A DNA stretch of 64,000 nt, from positions 160,009,043 through 160,073,042 of the forward strand of contig CP136069.1 in NCBI GenBank assembly GCA_032622095.1. The letters are read 5' to 3'. Under the pieces are notes generated by a model, which saw only the letters and a list, made by a program, of their open reading frames with translations, ran no database searches and was not told the origin of the DNA. Shown one piece after another: positions 1 to 10,183 of this stretch. This stretch comes from Siphonodentalium dalli (taxonomy: Eukaryota > Mollusca > Scaphopoda > Gadilida > Siphonodentaliidae). The translations under genes were made by a program, and so were the position numbers. Position 1 is the stretch's first letter; every line of letters starts with the position of its first letter.

Positions 1-440
1 TGTTTTTTCAGAGACGGATCAGCATTCATATTTTTCTTGATCATTATTGCATAGCGATCAAACAAATGTTTTTTATTTCGTTAGATCATTATCTATTATT
101 TGGTACACATGATTGATATATTTGTTACCTCGTTAGGAAAATATGGAATGTTTTTCTAGTTTTGTTTTTGGAGATGTACATATTTTATACATAAAACTGA
201 ACACAAGAAAACATACTGAACATTTTTCTTCATCATTACAATCGATAACTTTACTTGGTCATCGTTTATGAACGAAGATGAATTCATATGTTAAAACATC
301 TTAATTAATTGCATATACTATCATGATTTTAATCTATAACATATCGAAATAGTGAAAACTACAGATAATGCACTGTAAAGAAACACAACGTCAGGAAGCA
401 TTTGTCATTTTTAACGTCAAAGTATTATGTGCTTTCTCTA
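1..440. other. AT-rich sequence, no gene seen
   Basis: AT-rich sequence with no convincing reading frame. It is the 5' flank of the OTU-like gene that begins at 502. I recognise no repeat family in it. Confidence 0.5.
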
Positions 441-455
441 CCGCCCGCACAATCG

Positions 456-501
456 TAATATATGTTCAAGACGGATCTTCTGACTTATTCTACATTCAAA
501 G
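456..501 (+). promoter_or_regulatory. Candidate core promoter of the OTU-like gene
   Basis: A TATA-like stretch (TAATATAT, 456-463) lies about 27-30 nt before TTATTCT (485-491), and a second CATTCA motif is at 493-498, just before the ATG at 502. TATA followed at this distance by an ATTC-type cap site is the layout of many invertebrate replication-dependent histone genes. That fits the histone-type stem-loop at the other end of this gene. The transcription start is inferred, not observed. Confidence 0.35.
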
Positions 502-969
502 ATGACTGCTGTAAACATAACAGATCTTGACGAGATAATGGTACAGGGGGTATACTGTAAAGCAGTGTGCGGCGGCGAAGAAATATCTCTGTTTTGGAGG
601 GCACTCAGCGTTGCGGTTTACGGGACGACCGATGGATGGATGGTTCTGAGAGATGCGGCAGTTGACCTGTACTACGCAGAGAGTGACGAGCTTGGTGCGT
701 CGGCACAAGATTTACGGCGCACACCACTTTTGGCTGAATCAAGATTGATGGTTGAATTAGCGGCGACTGTTATACAGCGACCTATCGTCATGTTTGATGC
801 TACCAGAGGCGGCTACAAATCAACACCAAGATTCAAGTCATCAATAACTCTAGTGTGGATCCCACACGTTTGCCACGAGCATTATTGTGAATGCGAAATA
901 TGGATGAGGCGAGGAGACAAATCAATTGAAGTTTTGGCGAACAAAGAAGTTCAATGTGGCGGATTCTAA
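502..969 (+). CDS. OTU-like (vertnin-like) protein, probable pseudo-protease
   Basis: Intronless 155-aa frame. The pattern S-L-F-W-R-A-L-S-x-A-x-Y-G-T (residues 29-42), an R-D-A-A-V-D-L helix (50-56), an E-L-A-A-T-V-I-Q-R-P-I strand (85-95) and a terminal H-E-H-Y (125-128) match the order of motifs in OTU-family domains. These include the OTU-like region of vertnin and of many animal transposon proteins. The usual catalytic Cys of the D-G-x-C-L-F-R box is Ser29 here, and a Trp is inserted before the Arg, so deubiquitinase activity is unlikely although the terminal His is kept. The start at 502 is the first ATG after a TATA/cap-like region. The gene is very compact and its stop (TAA, 967-969) is followed at once by AATAAA and a histone stem-loop. 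It may be a host gene or cargo of a mobile element. The family call is from motifs only. Confidence 0.6.
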   Translation: MTAVNITDLDEIMVQGVYCKAVCGGEEISLFWRALSVAVYGTTDGWMVLRDAAVDLYYAESDELGASAQDLRRTPLLAESRLMVELAATVIQRPIVMFDATRGGYKSTPRFKSSITLVWIPHVCHEHYCECEIWMRRGDKSIEVLANKEVQCGGF

Positions 970-980
970 ACTATAACAAA

Positions 981-986
981 AATAAA
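981..986 (+). promoter_or_regulatory. AATAAA, possible polyadenylation signal
   Basis: AATAAA 11 nt after the stop codon of the OTU-like gene and 2 nt before the stem-loop at 989. If used, cleavage would fall near or after the stem-loop. The transcript could therefore end in either of two ways. Confidence 0.3.
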
Positions 987-988
987 AC

Positions 989-1010
989 GGCCCTTTTCAG
1001 GGCCACCAAA
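989..1010 (+). terminator. Histone-type mRNA 3' stem-loop
   Basis: GGCCCTTTTCAGGGCC (989-1004) forms a 6-bp stem (989-994 with 999-1004) and a TTTC loop (995-998). It has an A-rich 5' flank and ACCAAA 3' flank. This agrees base for base with the metazoan histone stem-loop pattern GGYYCTTTTCAGRRCC followed by ACCA, the site bound by SLBP. A purine-rich stretch (about 1016-1027, GAAAAGAAAAA) stands where the U7 snRNA-binding downstream element is expected. It is on the same strand as the OTU-like gene, 19 nt after its stop. Confidence 0.8.
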
Positions 1011-1149
1011 TATTCGAAAAGAAAAACTCTTGATTGCTAATTGATATTTTCCAAAGTGAGATTTTCCTTTTGAAAAAAAATAATTCTAAGTCCATTTTCA
1101 TTTTTTCCGATCAGAAATATCACATCAATGACAGGAATATCTATCCTCA

Positions 1150-1543
1150 GGGGGGAACTATGGCCCAGTACCCATCAGTGGGGGGCACTATGGCCCAGTA
1201 CCCCCCAGTGGGGGGCACTATGGCCCAGTACCCCCCAGTGGGGGGCACTATGGCCCAGTACCCCCCAGTGGGGGGCACTATGGCCCAGTATCGAATACTG
1301 GACCATAGATCGTCCAGTATTCGATACTGGGCCATAGTGCCCCCACTGGGGGGCACTATGGCCCAGTATCGAATACTGGACGATCTATGGTCCAGTATTC
1401 GATACTGGGCCATAGTGCCCCCCACTGGGGGGTACTGGGCCATAGTGCCCCCCACTGGGGGGTACTGGGCCATAGTGCCCCCCACTGGGGGGTACTGGGC
1501 CATAGTGCCCCCCACTGGGGGGTACTGGGCCATAGTGCCCCCC
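1150..1543. repeat. 394-bp palindrome built of a 30-bp minisatellite
   Basis: The left arm holds four 30-bp units (about 1150-1269) of the type GGGGGGCACTATGGCCCAGT plus a CCCCCCAGT-type tail, then a core hairpin (1289-1302 pairs with 1313-1326). The right arm repeats all of this in reverse complement, ending at 1543. The symmetry centre is near 1346. Only a few positions in the outermost units differ. Because the unit is 30 bp it stays open on both strands (decapeptide GGTMAQYPPV), but this is a property of the repeat and I see no sign of a real gene. Confidence 0.9.
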
Positions 1544-1627
1544 ATTACTACTAACGGTAAAAGACTAAAAGTGTACTAGTCTTATTTAAAAAAAATTAGG
1601 CTATATGTGTCGCATTACTGGGCATTA

Positions 1628-1928
1628 GGCTGAAGGGGTCACTCTCACCAAAAAAGTGCTGAAGGGTCCACATGTTTTGAAAATGTGCTGAAGGGTACAC
1701 ATGGATTGTGATCGGCATTAATGCAGTTACTTTAACTGTGTTTCTGAAAGTCTGGCGACCATATCAGCAGTCCGCTTTCAGGTCATTTAAATTTTCCTTG
1801 GAAATCATTACAGACACGAAAACTAAAAGTCATTAGAACGAGATTTCAAAGCATGTGTACCCTTCATCACATATTAAAACCCTGTGTACCCTTCAGCACT
1901 TTTTTTGGTGAGAGTGACCCCTTCAGCT
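1628..1928. mobile_element. About 300-bp MITE with long terminal inverted repeats
   Basis: The left end GCTGAAGGGGTCACTCTCAC, followed by A-rich sequence and GTGCTGAAGGGT, returns in reverse complement at 1885-1927. The motif GTGCTGAAGGGT(A)CACA is itself repeated inside each arm. It has no coding capacity. The target duplication is unclear. Confidence 0.75.
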
Positions 1929-3139
1929 ATAGTATACTGGTACGTGAATCACTGATTAATTTATCAAATTGATTTATTTAAATTATTTTAATGATTTTTA
2001 CGTTTTAATGAGATATCTAATTATTACCTTTCAAATATATCTAGGGAATTTTTCAGATAATAACTTCAACAAACAAGCTACAGATCTAATATGTGAGAGA
2101 CTTTTTTGTCATTGTTAAAATGATGAATTCCATTTAATCAGTTATATAATGGGCGATTTCCGATCCAAGGACTATATGCTGCCAACGGATTCACCAATTC
2201 AGTTATATATAATATTGCACATTGGAATGGTCTAAAGATTCTTGATTTGCTATATAGAATGCTCCAACCGAGAACATTTTACAGGGGTTATATCTATTTT
2301 AGAGTTTCCACTATAACGTACGATTAATGGATAGGCCGGATCGAGTATCCCATCCAACCCACGAGACTTCAGGCCCACCCCTCAATGGTGCGAAAAATGA
2401 TCGATTACGGACATTGCACATGGAGCTCTCGTCTACTTAATGACACGGATATGGACTTGGTTGTAGGTTATAGTTAATAATTAAAAGTTACCAAAATTAT
2501 GAATTTCCTCAAGTATATACTGATATTATAGAATATAATGATTGAATGAATGCGATATTATCCACAAAACACACTCTGAGAACCACGCGAGCATTTGTTT
2601 ATATAAGGCAGATAAAGAGTGTGCAATAAGCAAAACACTCAACACCATGGCGATTTGTGGGGGGGGGGTCAAAATCAAAGATAAAACGGTATTCGCTGAT
2701 ATTTGTTTTTCTTTTTAATGTCAAATTATTTTTGTGAGGAGGCAAGTATTTATATATATTATTTATTGGAGTCCTTTATTTTGTGGACACTAAATATGAC
2801 AGGATAATATTCTGAATCTGTACTCCTGCAGAAGACTATCATATCTACCAATAATTTCAACTTCACAGATTTGTAATAACAGTTTTGTGGATACAGTATT
2901 AATAACGAAGACATGGAAACTTAGTGTATAATGACCACTATAGCTATAAAGATTTGGGGTTGTTGTTTGGGACGGGGTGGTATTAATATATTTATGTATG
3001 GCAAGTCATAAATGAAAAATTCAGTGACATTGTAGCTCAACCTGGAAAAGGGATACTGTCGTACATTACAGTCAATGGAGGATAAGGAATGCGGAAAGTT
3101 GAAATGTATAATACCAGATGTCAACCCGAAGAGCCAAAT
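1929..3139. other. No gene recognised
   Basis: AT-rich sequence with short stop-limited frames only and a G10 run near 2659-2668. No repeat family with another copy in this window was recognised. Confidence 0.5.
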
Positions 3140-4062
3140 GAAATTAGTTTGGGATCAATTGGATGAAAAATGTTGGTTGTAGGGCATGCCGAAGTATTTA
3201 GTCATGTAAAGAGTAATGTTTTTCATTGAAAATCGTTATATTCAATAGCTCCCACATCGAGGTAATCCTAAATAGCCTGCATATTTGTTCAAACCGATTC
3301 GATGGTTCCCATATAATCAGATTCCAACAACAACATTATTAGAAATGCCGCTTCAGTTATCAGAATCGATTAATTGCCCAAAAATAATCCTAACCATGCA
3401 CTGTCAACTATAGTATAGAATTGCCCTAAACGTGTTATTTATCAACATATTGTTCGACGAAATTTGGCCTTATTATCAACACAAAGCCTCTTGATTTTAG
3501 AGTAATCCATCTTCATCCGCAATTTGGTCCGAAACCGTCGGCTCGTCGATTTTTTACTGGGCCACTTATAACTCTCGATGGTTAAAAATAATAGATTTCA
3601 AAAAATCGATATCTAATAACTCTTGAGCTTTGATAGGTAGGTTCCTCGACTCGTATCGAATAGTTTTTACCCCCGAATCAAAATAAATTGTAATTGAGGG
3701 GCGCTTAATCGGATTATGCATCTTTAAACAATCATGCAATACATGCGAGTTGCATCATATGCCGATTTATTCAAATGTGAACAGATGTGAACTAAATTAA
3801 ATGGTAAGCTCCCATCTAGAGGCAACCCTGATAATCCGTATGAAGTTTTGTGACAATCGGTGGAGGGACGTGCATGGTCTGTAGGGTATGGCAAAGGATT
3901 TAGTCGTGCAAAGAGTAGACGTCCAAGATGGCTGCCGGCGGCCATGTTTCAACGAAATTAAGAAAACAAATTGATAGCTCTTATCGAGAGGTCACCAACA
4001 AGATCCATAATATATATGTGGGAACGATCGGATGATCGAGGGATGTGGTCTGTAGGGACGTA
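3140..4062. repeat. Dispersed repeat (CCAAGATGGCTGCC type) around a TTAA element
   Basis: Segments at 3140-3310 and 3755-4062 share phrases such as AGCTCCCATCTAGAGG, GGATTTAGTCGTGCAAAGAG and CAAGATGGCTGCCGGCGGCCA. The same phrases recur in reverse complement at 54425-54750. Between these two segments (about 3290-3723) lies a diverged member of the AGGTAC TTAA family, recognisable by the Ser/Thr-free shared blocks CTTGATTTTAGAGT, TCCTCGACTCG and a right end GCTTAATCGGATT followed by a TTAA at about 3724. No coding sequence is evident. Confidence 0.6.
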
Positions 4063-4371
4063 CTAGAGCCATGCGAATCGGAGGCGGTGGTATACATGTG
4101 TGCAATCGAATGGAATCTTGGATCGAATCAGATTTGCGAATCGAATCTAATCTCGAATCGACAAAATATTGCAGAATAACAAAAACAAAATAAAACAAGT
4201 TTTCTGACTGTCATTTGTTAACTGGAGAAACAAAGATAGACTGAATTTTATGATTCACTGTGCCTAAAATAAATATGTCTTCTAATCATACTATCGATCT
4301 GAAAACGCGTGTTACGTACGGGAAGTATCCCCTTTAAGAGAGATGGCATGATATGTCGATTTTCATGTAAC

Positions 4372-4774
4372 TTAAAGGTACTCAACCCGATAAAACTTCT
4401 CTCAATTACTATTATATTTGATTCGAGTCGAGGAAGTCACCCATCAAAGCTCAGATTTGTTAGATATCGATTTTAGAAATCTATTATTTTTCATTATCGG
4501 GAATACTATCTGGCCCAGAACTCAGTCAAAATTGCGTTAAAATTACCACTTGATTTTAGAGTTATTCATCCTTGTCTGTTTGAATAGATTTGGAGTACAC
4601 ATCCAGAGCAGATTACGGCAGTTATTAGTACTCATCTCGAGAACATAACAAATTTGAAAAATCAATATCTAATAACTCTGAGCTTTGTTTGATGGGTAAT
4701 ATAGGACCCTCTGATCGGATTGTTGTTGGAATCTGTTGAGATGGGGACCCTCTTCACGGGTTGAGTACCTTTAA
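4372..4774. mobile_element. TTAA-flanked element, AGGTACTCAA family
   Basis: TTAA (4372-4375), then AGGTACTCAACCCGAT, internal inverted blocks (GATTCGAGTCGAGGA, CTCAGATTTGTTAGATATCG, CTTGATTTTAGAGTTATTCATC), then CGGGTTGAGTACCT and TTAA (4771-4774). The 395-bp body is largely palindromic and has no coding capacity. TTAA flanks are the hallmark of piggyBac-type insertion. Confidence 0.85.
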
Positions 4775-5865
4775 GTCAACAAAGCACTTCACTGAGAACG
4801 ACCATTCAAACCCTGAGGTTTTATGTTTTGCATCAAGTTTAATTTCACTTTATTATATTATTTGAAATGCTTTTGGCACTAAGTCTTATATTGAAAAGAT
4901 TGAGTCTCATCTCTTGAGTCACCTGAAACCTTGAGAAGTAATATTCACGACGGACGCCAGCCCATGGCATTAGCTCAAACTTGACTTAAAAGACGAATTA
5001 ACGAGAGGCCGATCACGATCGGCAAATGTTAACCCATCCCTTGGCGATAGTAAATTACCATGATCGGAATCATAAATGAGAGTTTTGATGTTGAATTATA
5101 GAGTATACTGTTATGTACTATTATAGACAAATACACATAACACAAATTATTGGAATTTATGGGTCACTCGCATTTATATAAGAGAATGCACTGGTACAGG
5201 ATCTGTAATGCTGCACCACCACAGCCTTGGGTTAAATGTGAAAAGGTGACCTGGACATGGAATACTTGGGCTAAGAGAGTCCAATTTAAGTTTACAATGA
5301 TAATGTATCAAATTCTACCAACAACAGCCATCAAGATAACACACCTCACTGCTGACCCATTAATATCAATTATATAGCAGAGCTGTCAACAAATCAGTCA
5401 TTGTTTATGTTGAAGCCTGGCATCTCTATTAAACCAATAACATTTATAATGACCTCAAACCATCTGTATATAGAGTGATATATTCAGCTGTGCAATGCAG
5501 CACAGATGTTCTAGTCTACTGTTAAAATCATGTGATGTGTAATGTTGAAACTTAAAAAAAAAATTAGATACCATAGCTTTCTTTATCTGCACATTGGCAT
5601 AAGAGACATCAGAAAATAATATAGCCTTATCAATAGCTAAGTAGTCCAAAGGTATGGGATGGTATTGGTGAATTGGGTTTAATGTCGCTCCAAACAAATT
5701 TACCAGTACATAACACAAGATTTTGGACCGATTTAAACCAAAGTTGGGGTGGTGACTCGGGGTAACCTTGGCAGAGTGATAATGGTGTTAGTTTTTCAAA
5801 AAAATTTAACTTAAAATTATTTTTTTTAATTATTTATATTTTTTTGTTTATTTATTTATTTATTT
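4775..5865. other. No gene recognised
   Basis: AT-rich sequence with no supported exon or repeat family. Short open frames have no splice or codon support. Confidence 0.5.
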
Positions 5866-5932
5866 TTGTTAAATTGAGCAAGGAATTCAATCAATGTTTG
5901 TTAAATTGAGCAAGGAATTCAATCAATGTTTG
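5866..5932. repeat. Two-copy 32-bp tandem duplication
   Basis: The phrase GTTAAATTGAGCAAGGAATT with its tail CAATCAATGTTT occurs twice head to tail. Confidence 0.85.
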
Positions 5933-5954
5933 TTTGTTTAAAGAATGAATATGT

Positions 5955-6140
5955 TTTAAAAATGGGCCATAACTCAGTTAACTAGTCGGATCAAACCCAT
6001 TTTCGAACTCGATCTGTCTTTTGTGCTGAGAAATTCATATACAAAATTTGGTTCCGATCAGATAGAAAATATTTGAGTTATCGCACCATGCGTAAAGTGT
6101 CTACAGACAGACAGATGGACGGACAAACGACGAGTGGTCA
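5955..6140 (+). repeat. Isolated relative of the 161-bp repeat
   Basis: GGGCCATAACTC followed by TTTTCGAACTCGATCTG, CAAAATTTGGTTCCGATCAG and GAGTTATCGC matches the order of motifs in the array at 6849-8310. The right side carries an ACAGACAGACAGATGGACGG tail, common next to such units in bivalve Helitron-like elements (family knowledge). Confidence 0.55.
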
Positions 6141-6334
6141 ATCCGAACATCGACACTATGTTTACCATACTATGGAATGGGTAAACATAAAAATGCAAGA
6201 TGCACAGGTTTTGTTGGGGGGGGGGTGTGGACATGGGGATAAACCATTCTCCAAGAAACAAAGTATTGCGCTTATCTCTCTTATAAGCTTACCATTTTGG
6301 ATTTCTGATCATCAGTCAACTTATCTGCAAGGCT

Positions 6335-6695
6335 GAACATAGTGTGTCGGCCATTTGTAGAATGAGGTCCCCATATGGTGAATATAGTGTGTGGGATAGC
6401 ATCACCAAATTCACCCCGTGTGGACTTCATTCTGCCTCAACTACTATGGGAGAACTAGGGTCAGCTTAAAGTTCAAATTGGTGATCTTCACCCATTAGTC
6501 ACCTCGATTATGAATTTTATCTTCTGCAATAGGGGGATATAGAAACTGAAGAATAGAAATAGTCACTAAAACAATTTTAATTTAAGACTATAGATGCTTC
6601 CCAGAAGAGGAGGGCTAAGCAGAATGTGTGGGATAGTGTCTCCAAGTTCACTCTCTGGGGGACCTCATTCTGTAAATGACAAACAGTAATTGCAG
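6335..6695. mobile_element. MITE, GAATGAGGTCCCCAGAGGGTG family, degenerate copy
   Basis: It carries paired hairpin modules: GAATGAGGTCCCCATATGGTG against CACCCCGTGTGGACTTCATTC on the left, and GTGTGTGGGATAGTGTCTCC to GGGGGACCTCATTCTG on the right. An AT-rich spacer contains ATAGATGCTTCCCAGAAG, shared with the copies at 26105, 37128 and 41194. Confidence 0.7.
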
Positions 6696-6848
6696 GCTTG
6701 CTTATTTGAGTCAGTCACTCTGGCAATATAACTGCCTAAGGCCAATATAAGACAAGAGGTGGCATCAGAGATGCTGTGTCTCGTTTTCGGTGGCTTACTG
6801 CCAATTGGTGTGCATCAGTATCGGTAGACTAATTAATAGGTAAAATCG

Positions 6849-8310
6849 AAAAATGACTAATTAAGGGCCATAACTCCATCAAATTTTATCGGGCCAGGCT
6901 GGTTTTCGAACTCGTCCGAAATATTCTTGGCAAGTATGTCTATTCCAAATTTTAAACAAATCGGAGGACGTTTGTTGAAGTTATCGCGCTAACAAGGTAA
7001 AAATTCACGAAAAATGACTAATTAAGGGCCATAACTCTATCAAATTTTATTCGACCAGGCTGGTTTTCGAACTCGTCCAGGATATTATTGGAAGACACTT
7101 ATATACCAAATTTTAGTTGAATCGGATGACGTTTGTTGAAGTTATCGCGCTAACGAGCTCAAAATTCGTACAAAATGATTACTTAAGGACCATAACTCTA
7201 TCAAATTTTATCGGACCGGGCCGGTTTTCTAACTCGTCCGAGGTATTCTTGGGAGACACCTATATATAAAAATTTCAATCAAATAGGATGATGTTTGTTA
7301 AATTATCGCGCTAACGAGCTGGAAATTTGTGAAAAAATGACTAATTAAGGGCCATAACTCTATCAAATTTTATCGGACCAGGCCGGTTTTCGAACTCGTC
7401 CGAGATATTCTTGGGAGACACCTATATACCAAATTTCAATCAAATCGGATAACGTTTGTTGAAGTTATGGCGCTAACGAGCTGAAAATTCGTGAAAAATG
7501 ACTAATTAAGGGCAATAACTCTATTAAATTTTATCGGACCTGGCCGGTTTTCGAATTCGACAGAGATATTCTTGGGAGACACCTATATATATACCAAATT
7601 TCAATCAAATCGGATAACGTTTGTTGAAGTTATCGTGCTAACGAGCTGAAAATTCGTGAAAAATGACTAATTAAGGGCAATAACTCTATCAAATTTTATC
7701 GGACCTGGCCGGTTTTCGAACTCGACCGAGATATTCTTGGGAGACACCTATATACCAAATTTCAATGAAATCGGATAACGTTTGTTGAAGTTATCGCGCT
7801 AACGAGCTGAAAATTCGTGAAAAATGACCAATTAAGGGCCATAACTCTATCAAATTTTATCGGACCAGGCCGGTTTTCGAACTCATCCGAGATATTCTTG
7901 GGAGACACCTATATACCAAATTTCAATCAAATCGGATAACGTTTGTTGAAGTTATCGCGCTAACCAGCTGAAAATTCGTGAAAAATGACTAATTAAGGGC
8001 CATAACTCTATCAAATTTTATCGGACCAGGCCGGTTTTCGAACTCATCCGAGATATTCTTGGGAGACACCTATATACCAAATTTCAATAAAATCGGATAA
8101 CGTTTGTTGAAGTTATCGCGCTAACGAGCTGAAAATTCGTGAAAAATTACTAATTAAGGGCCATAACTCTATCAAATTTTATCGGACCAGGCCGGTTTTC
8201 GAACACATCCGAGATATTCTTGGGAGACACCTATATACCAAATTTCAATCAAATCGGATAACGTTTGTTGAAGTTATCGCGCTAACGAGCTGAAAATTCA
8301 AAGGGCCATA
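6849..8310 (+). repeat. Nine-unit array of a 161-bp satellite-like repeat
   Basis: GGGCCATAACTC (or a close variant) recurs near 6866, 7027, 7187, 7349, 7511, 7677, 7838, 7998, 8159 and, partially, 8303, giving a period of 160-162 bp. One 166-bp unit has an extra TATA. Each unit has TATCGGACCAGGCCGGTTTT, CGAACTCGTCCGAGATATTC, TTGGGAGACACCTATATACC and GTTGAAGTTATCGCGCTAAC in that order. The outer left units are more diverged than the inner ones. Period and context fit the 160-bp satellite class of bivalves that is carried by non-autonomous Helitron/Helentron elements. That identification is from memory and untested here. Confidence 0.9.
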
Positions 8311-8419
8311 ACTCTGTAATAAACGTGCGGACGAACCCGATTTTTTGTCTGCAGCTTACGTGCATGGATATGTACTCCCACACCAAAATAATCCGTCAAT
8401 AAACGGTTGAGTTATAAGC

Positions 8420-8492
8420 AAAACACGTCGCCCGCCCGCCCGCCCGCCGTCCCTCATCAAACTATAAGTCGAGTTTTGGAAAACTCGACTAA
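8420..8492 (+). mobile_element. Helitron-like 3' end behind the 161-bp array
   Basis: A (CGCC)n run (8428-8447) is followed by AGTCGAGTTTT GG AAAACTCGACT (8467-8490), a perfect 11-bp-stem hairpin, and then CTAA (8489-8492) before a T. A hairpin followed by CTRR and a host T is the Helitron 3' end. The matching 5' end was not found, so the element boundary on the left is open. Confidence 0.5.
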
Positions 8493-10183
8493 TAAAACTA
8501 TTTTGACAAGTAATCCCACGTGGCAGGGGAAATATAGAGAAGACAGTAATATGTTTGATCATATATTTGGTGATATGAAGATGAAAAGAAACAATACTGG
8601 ATTTCTGACAAGCATGATAAAATACAAATTTGTTTGGTGATCCATGGAAATAAAACATATATGAATCCAGAGATAAAAAAAAATAACACAAACAATGATG
8701 AGTATTAAAATGTGAATAGAGTGGAAACAAGTGAAGTGTCATCGACACAAACAATGATGAGTTATCACCCCTGTTCAAGTGGTCCTGCTAGTTTGCTATG
8801 ATGCTGTGTGGCTAAGTTATGCTGTATATCATTATTTTATCTACAGTTGTCATTGTTGTAGGCTTCCACTAATTTGAACTTATCGAGGAAAAGCCATTTA
8901 TCAGTAAAAAAAACATTCAAGAACATACATGTTGTAAACATTTTCAATAATGGCTGTGTTGCTAGTTGCAAACAGACCATAATCAGGATGGCTATTTTGC
9001 GAAAACCAGGGCAGCTATTATTAAAATATTTTACAATATATATATATGCAAATTGACTATAATGAAGATCGTTATTCACGTCTATTTGAAAACACCAGTG
9101 CAGGCATAATTAAATTTTTCTAAAATATATATGTTCTTGAATGATTCATACACATTGATTTTTATCGAATCGTTCAGATTAGCCAAACCCGCCAACATCA
9201 TAGCAAATTAGCAAGACCACTTAATTGATCAGGGGTAGTATTTGAATGTGAACAAATGAGGAAACATTCTCTGAATTCAACTGTTGAAAAAACCATGGTA
9301 ATAAAATAATGTGCGAACAAATGTAAGTGTGAGTCATGCTAATGGTTAAATAGGCAGGCCTGGTGTGAACTATGAATGTCCAAATAAGTGAAATACGACT
9401 TTTAAAAGCCATTCAGTTGATAGAGGATTTGCTGCATTGTGAAGAGATTTTTCACTTTCTTTAATTATATTTAGATTATAAGAGAACGTAATCGTAAGTG
9501 GAGGAATCGGGCCCCACAAAATTATGGATAATTTGTTCACACGATTGCAATGCCGTCACAGATGAGGATATCGTGCGTTGTTCGTAAGCCAATGGTTAAC
9601 CATGTGTTTGACTACTCTACAATCTTTCCATCTACAATTTTTATGAACACATGACTGCTTCCATCGCAAGTAGAGGTAACCAAGGATATGCCATGATTTC
9701 ACATCTAAAATCAAGTTTTTACTCGAGATCTTGTTGTGAGCATGCACAGTCAAACTACTAGTTACTACCCACGACAGAAAACTTCCCACATTTGATTAAA
9801 TAATGGTCGTCTGAACGTTCATTAAAATATATAATTGCTTTCCATGACAGATATTTTTCAGTTCCAGTTTTAAAAGTGAACATATAATGGGGAAAACAAG
9901 ACTATCAGTCAGCTGTTTGATGATAACACGACATGGAAAACAAATCTGAATGACAACATTAGTGCATATTATTTATATGAGTGACAAAACTGTTCCATAG
10001 ATATACAATCAAAGGCAAGCATGCAGTTACAGGTTCAAGTGAAAATGACATAAAAGGCATATAAAATAAATAATTACAGTAGCACTCAGCAAGTTAATAA
10101 ATAATTTCTATGACACAACCAAAGTAACAAACAAAGTAAACAAATTGTTTATGACCAGAAACACATGTAATACTCAGTATCAG
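8493..10183. other. No gene recognised
   Basis: AT-rich single-copy-looking sequence downstream of the PsGEF gene. No exon with plausible splice sites and no copy of the repeat families was recognised. Confidence 0.45.

Noticed and set aside
1034-1579. A 181-codon frame with GGTMAQYPPV repeats as a protein gene
   Set aside because: It is produced by a palindromic 30-bp minisatellite and is open on both strands, with no promoter or conserved flank.
6849-8310. CRISPR-like array
   Set aside because: The units are 161 bp with no repeat/spacer alternation, and the window is eukaryotic.
8356-8778. 140-codon minus-strand frame
   Set aside because: It crosses the (CGCC)n run and the Helitron-like hairpin. 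Its residues are low-complexity and hydrophobic, with no family resemblance.
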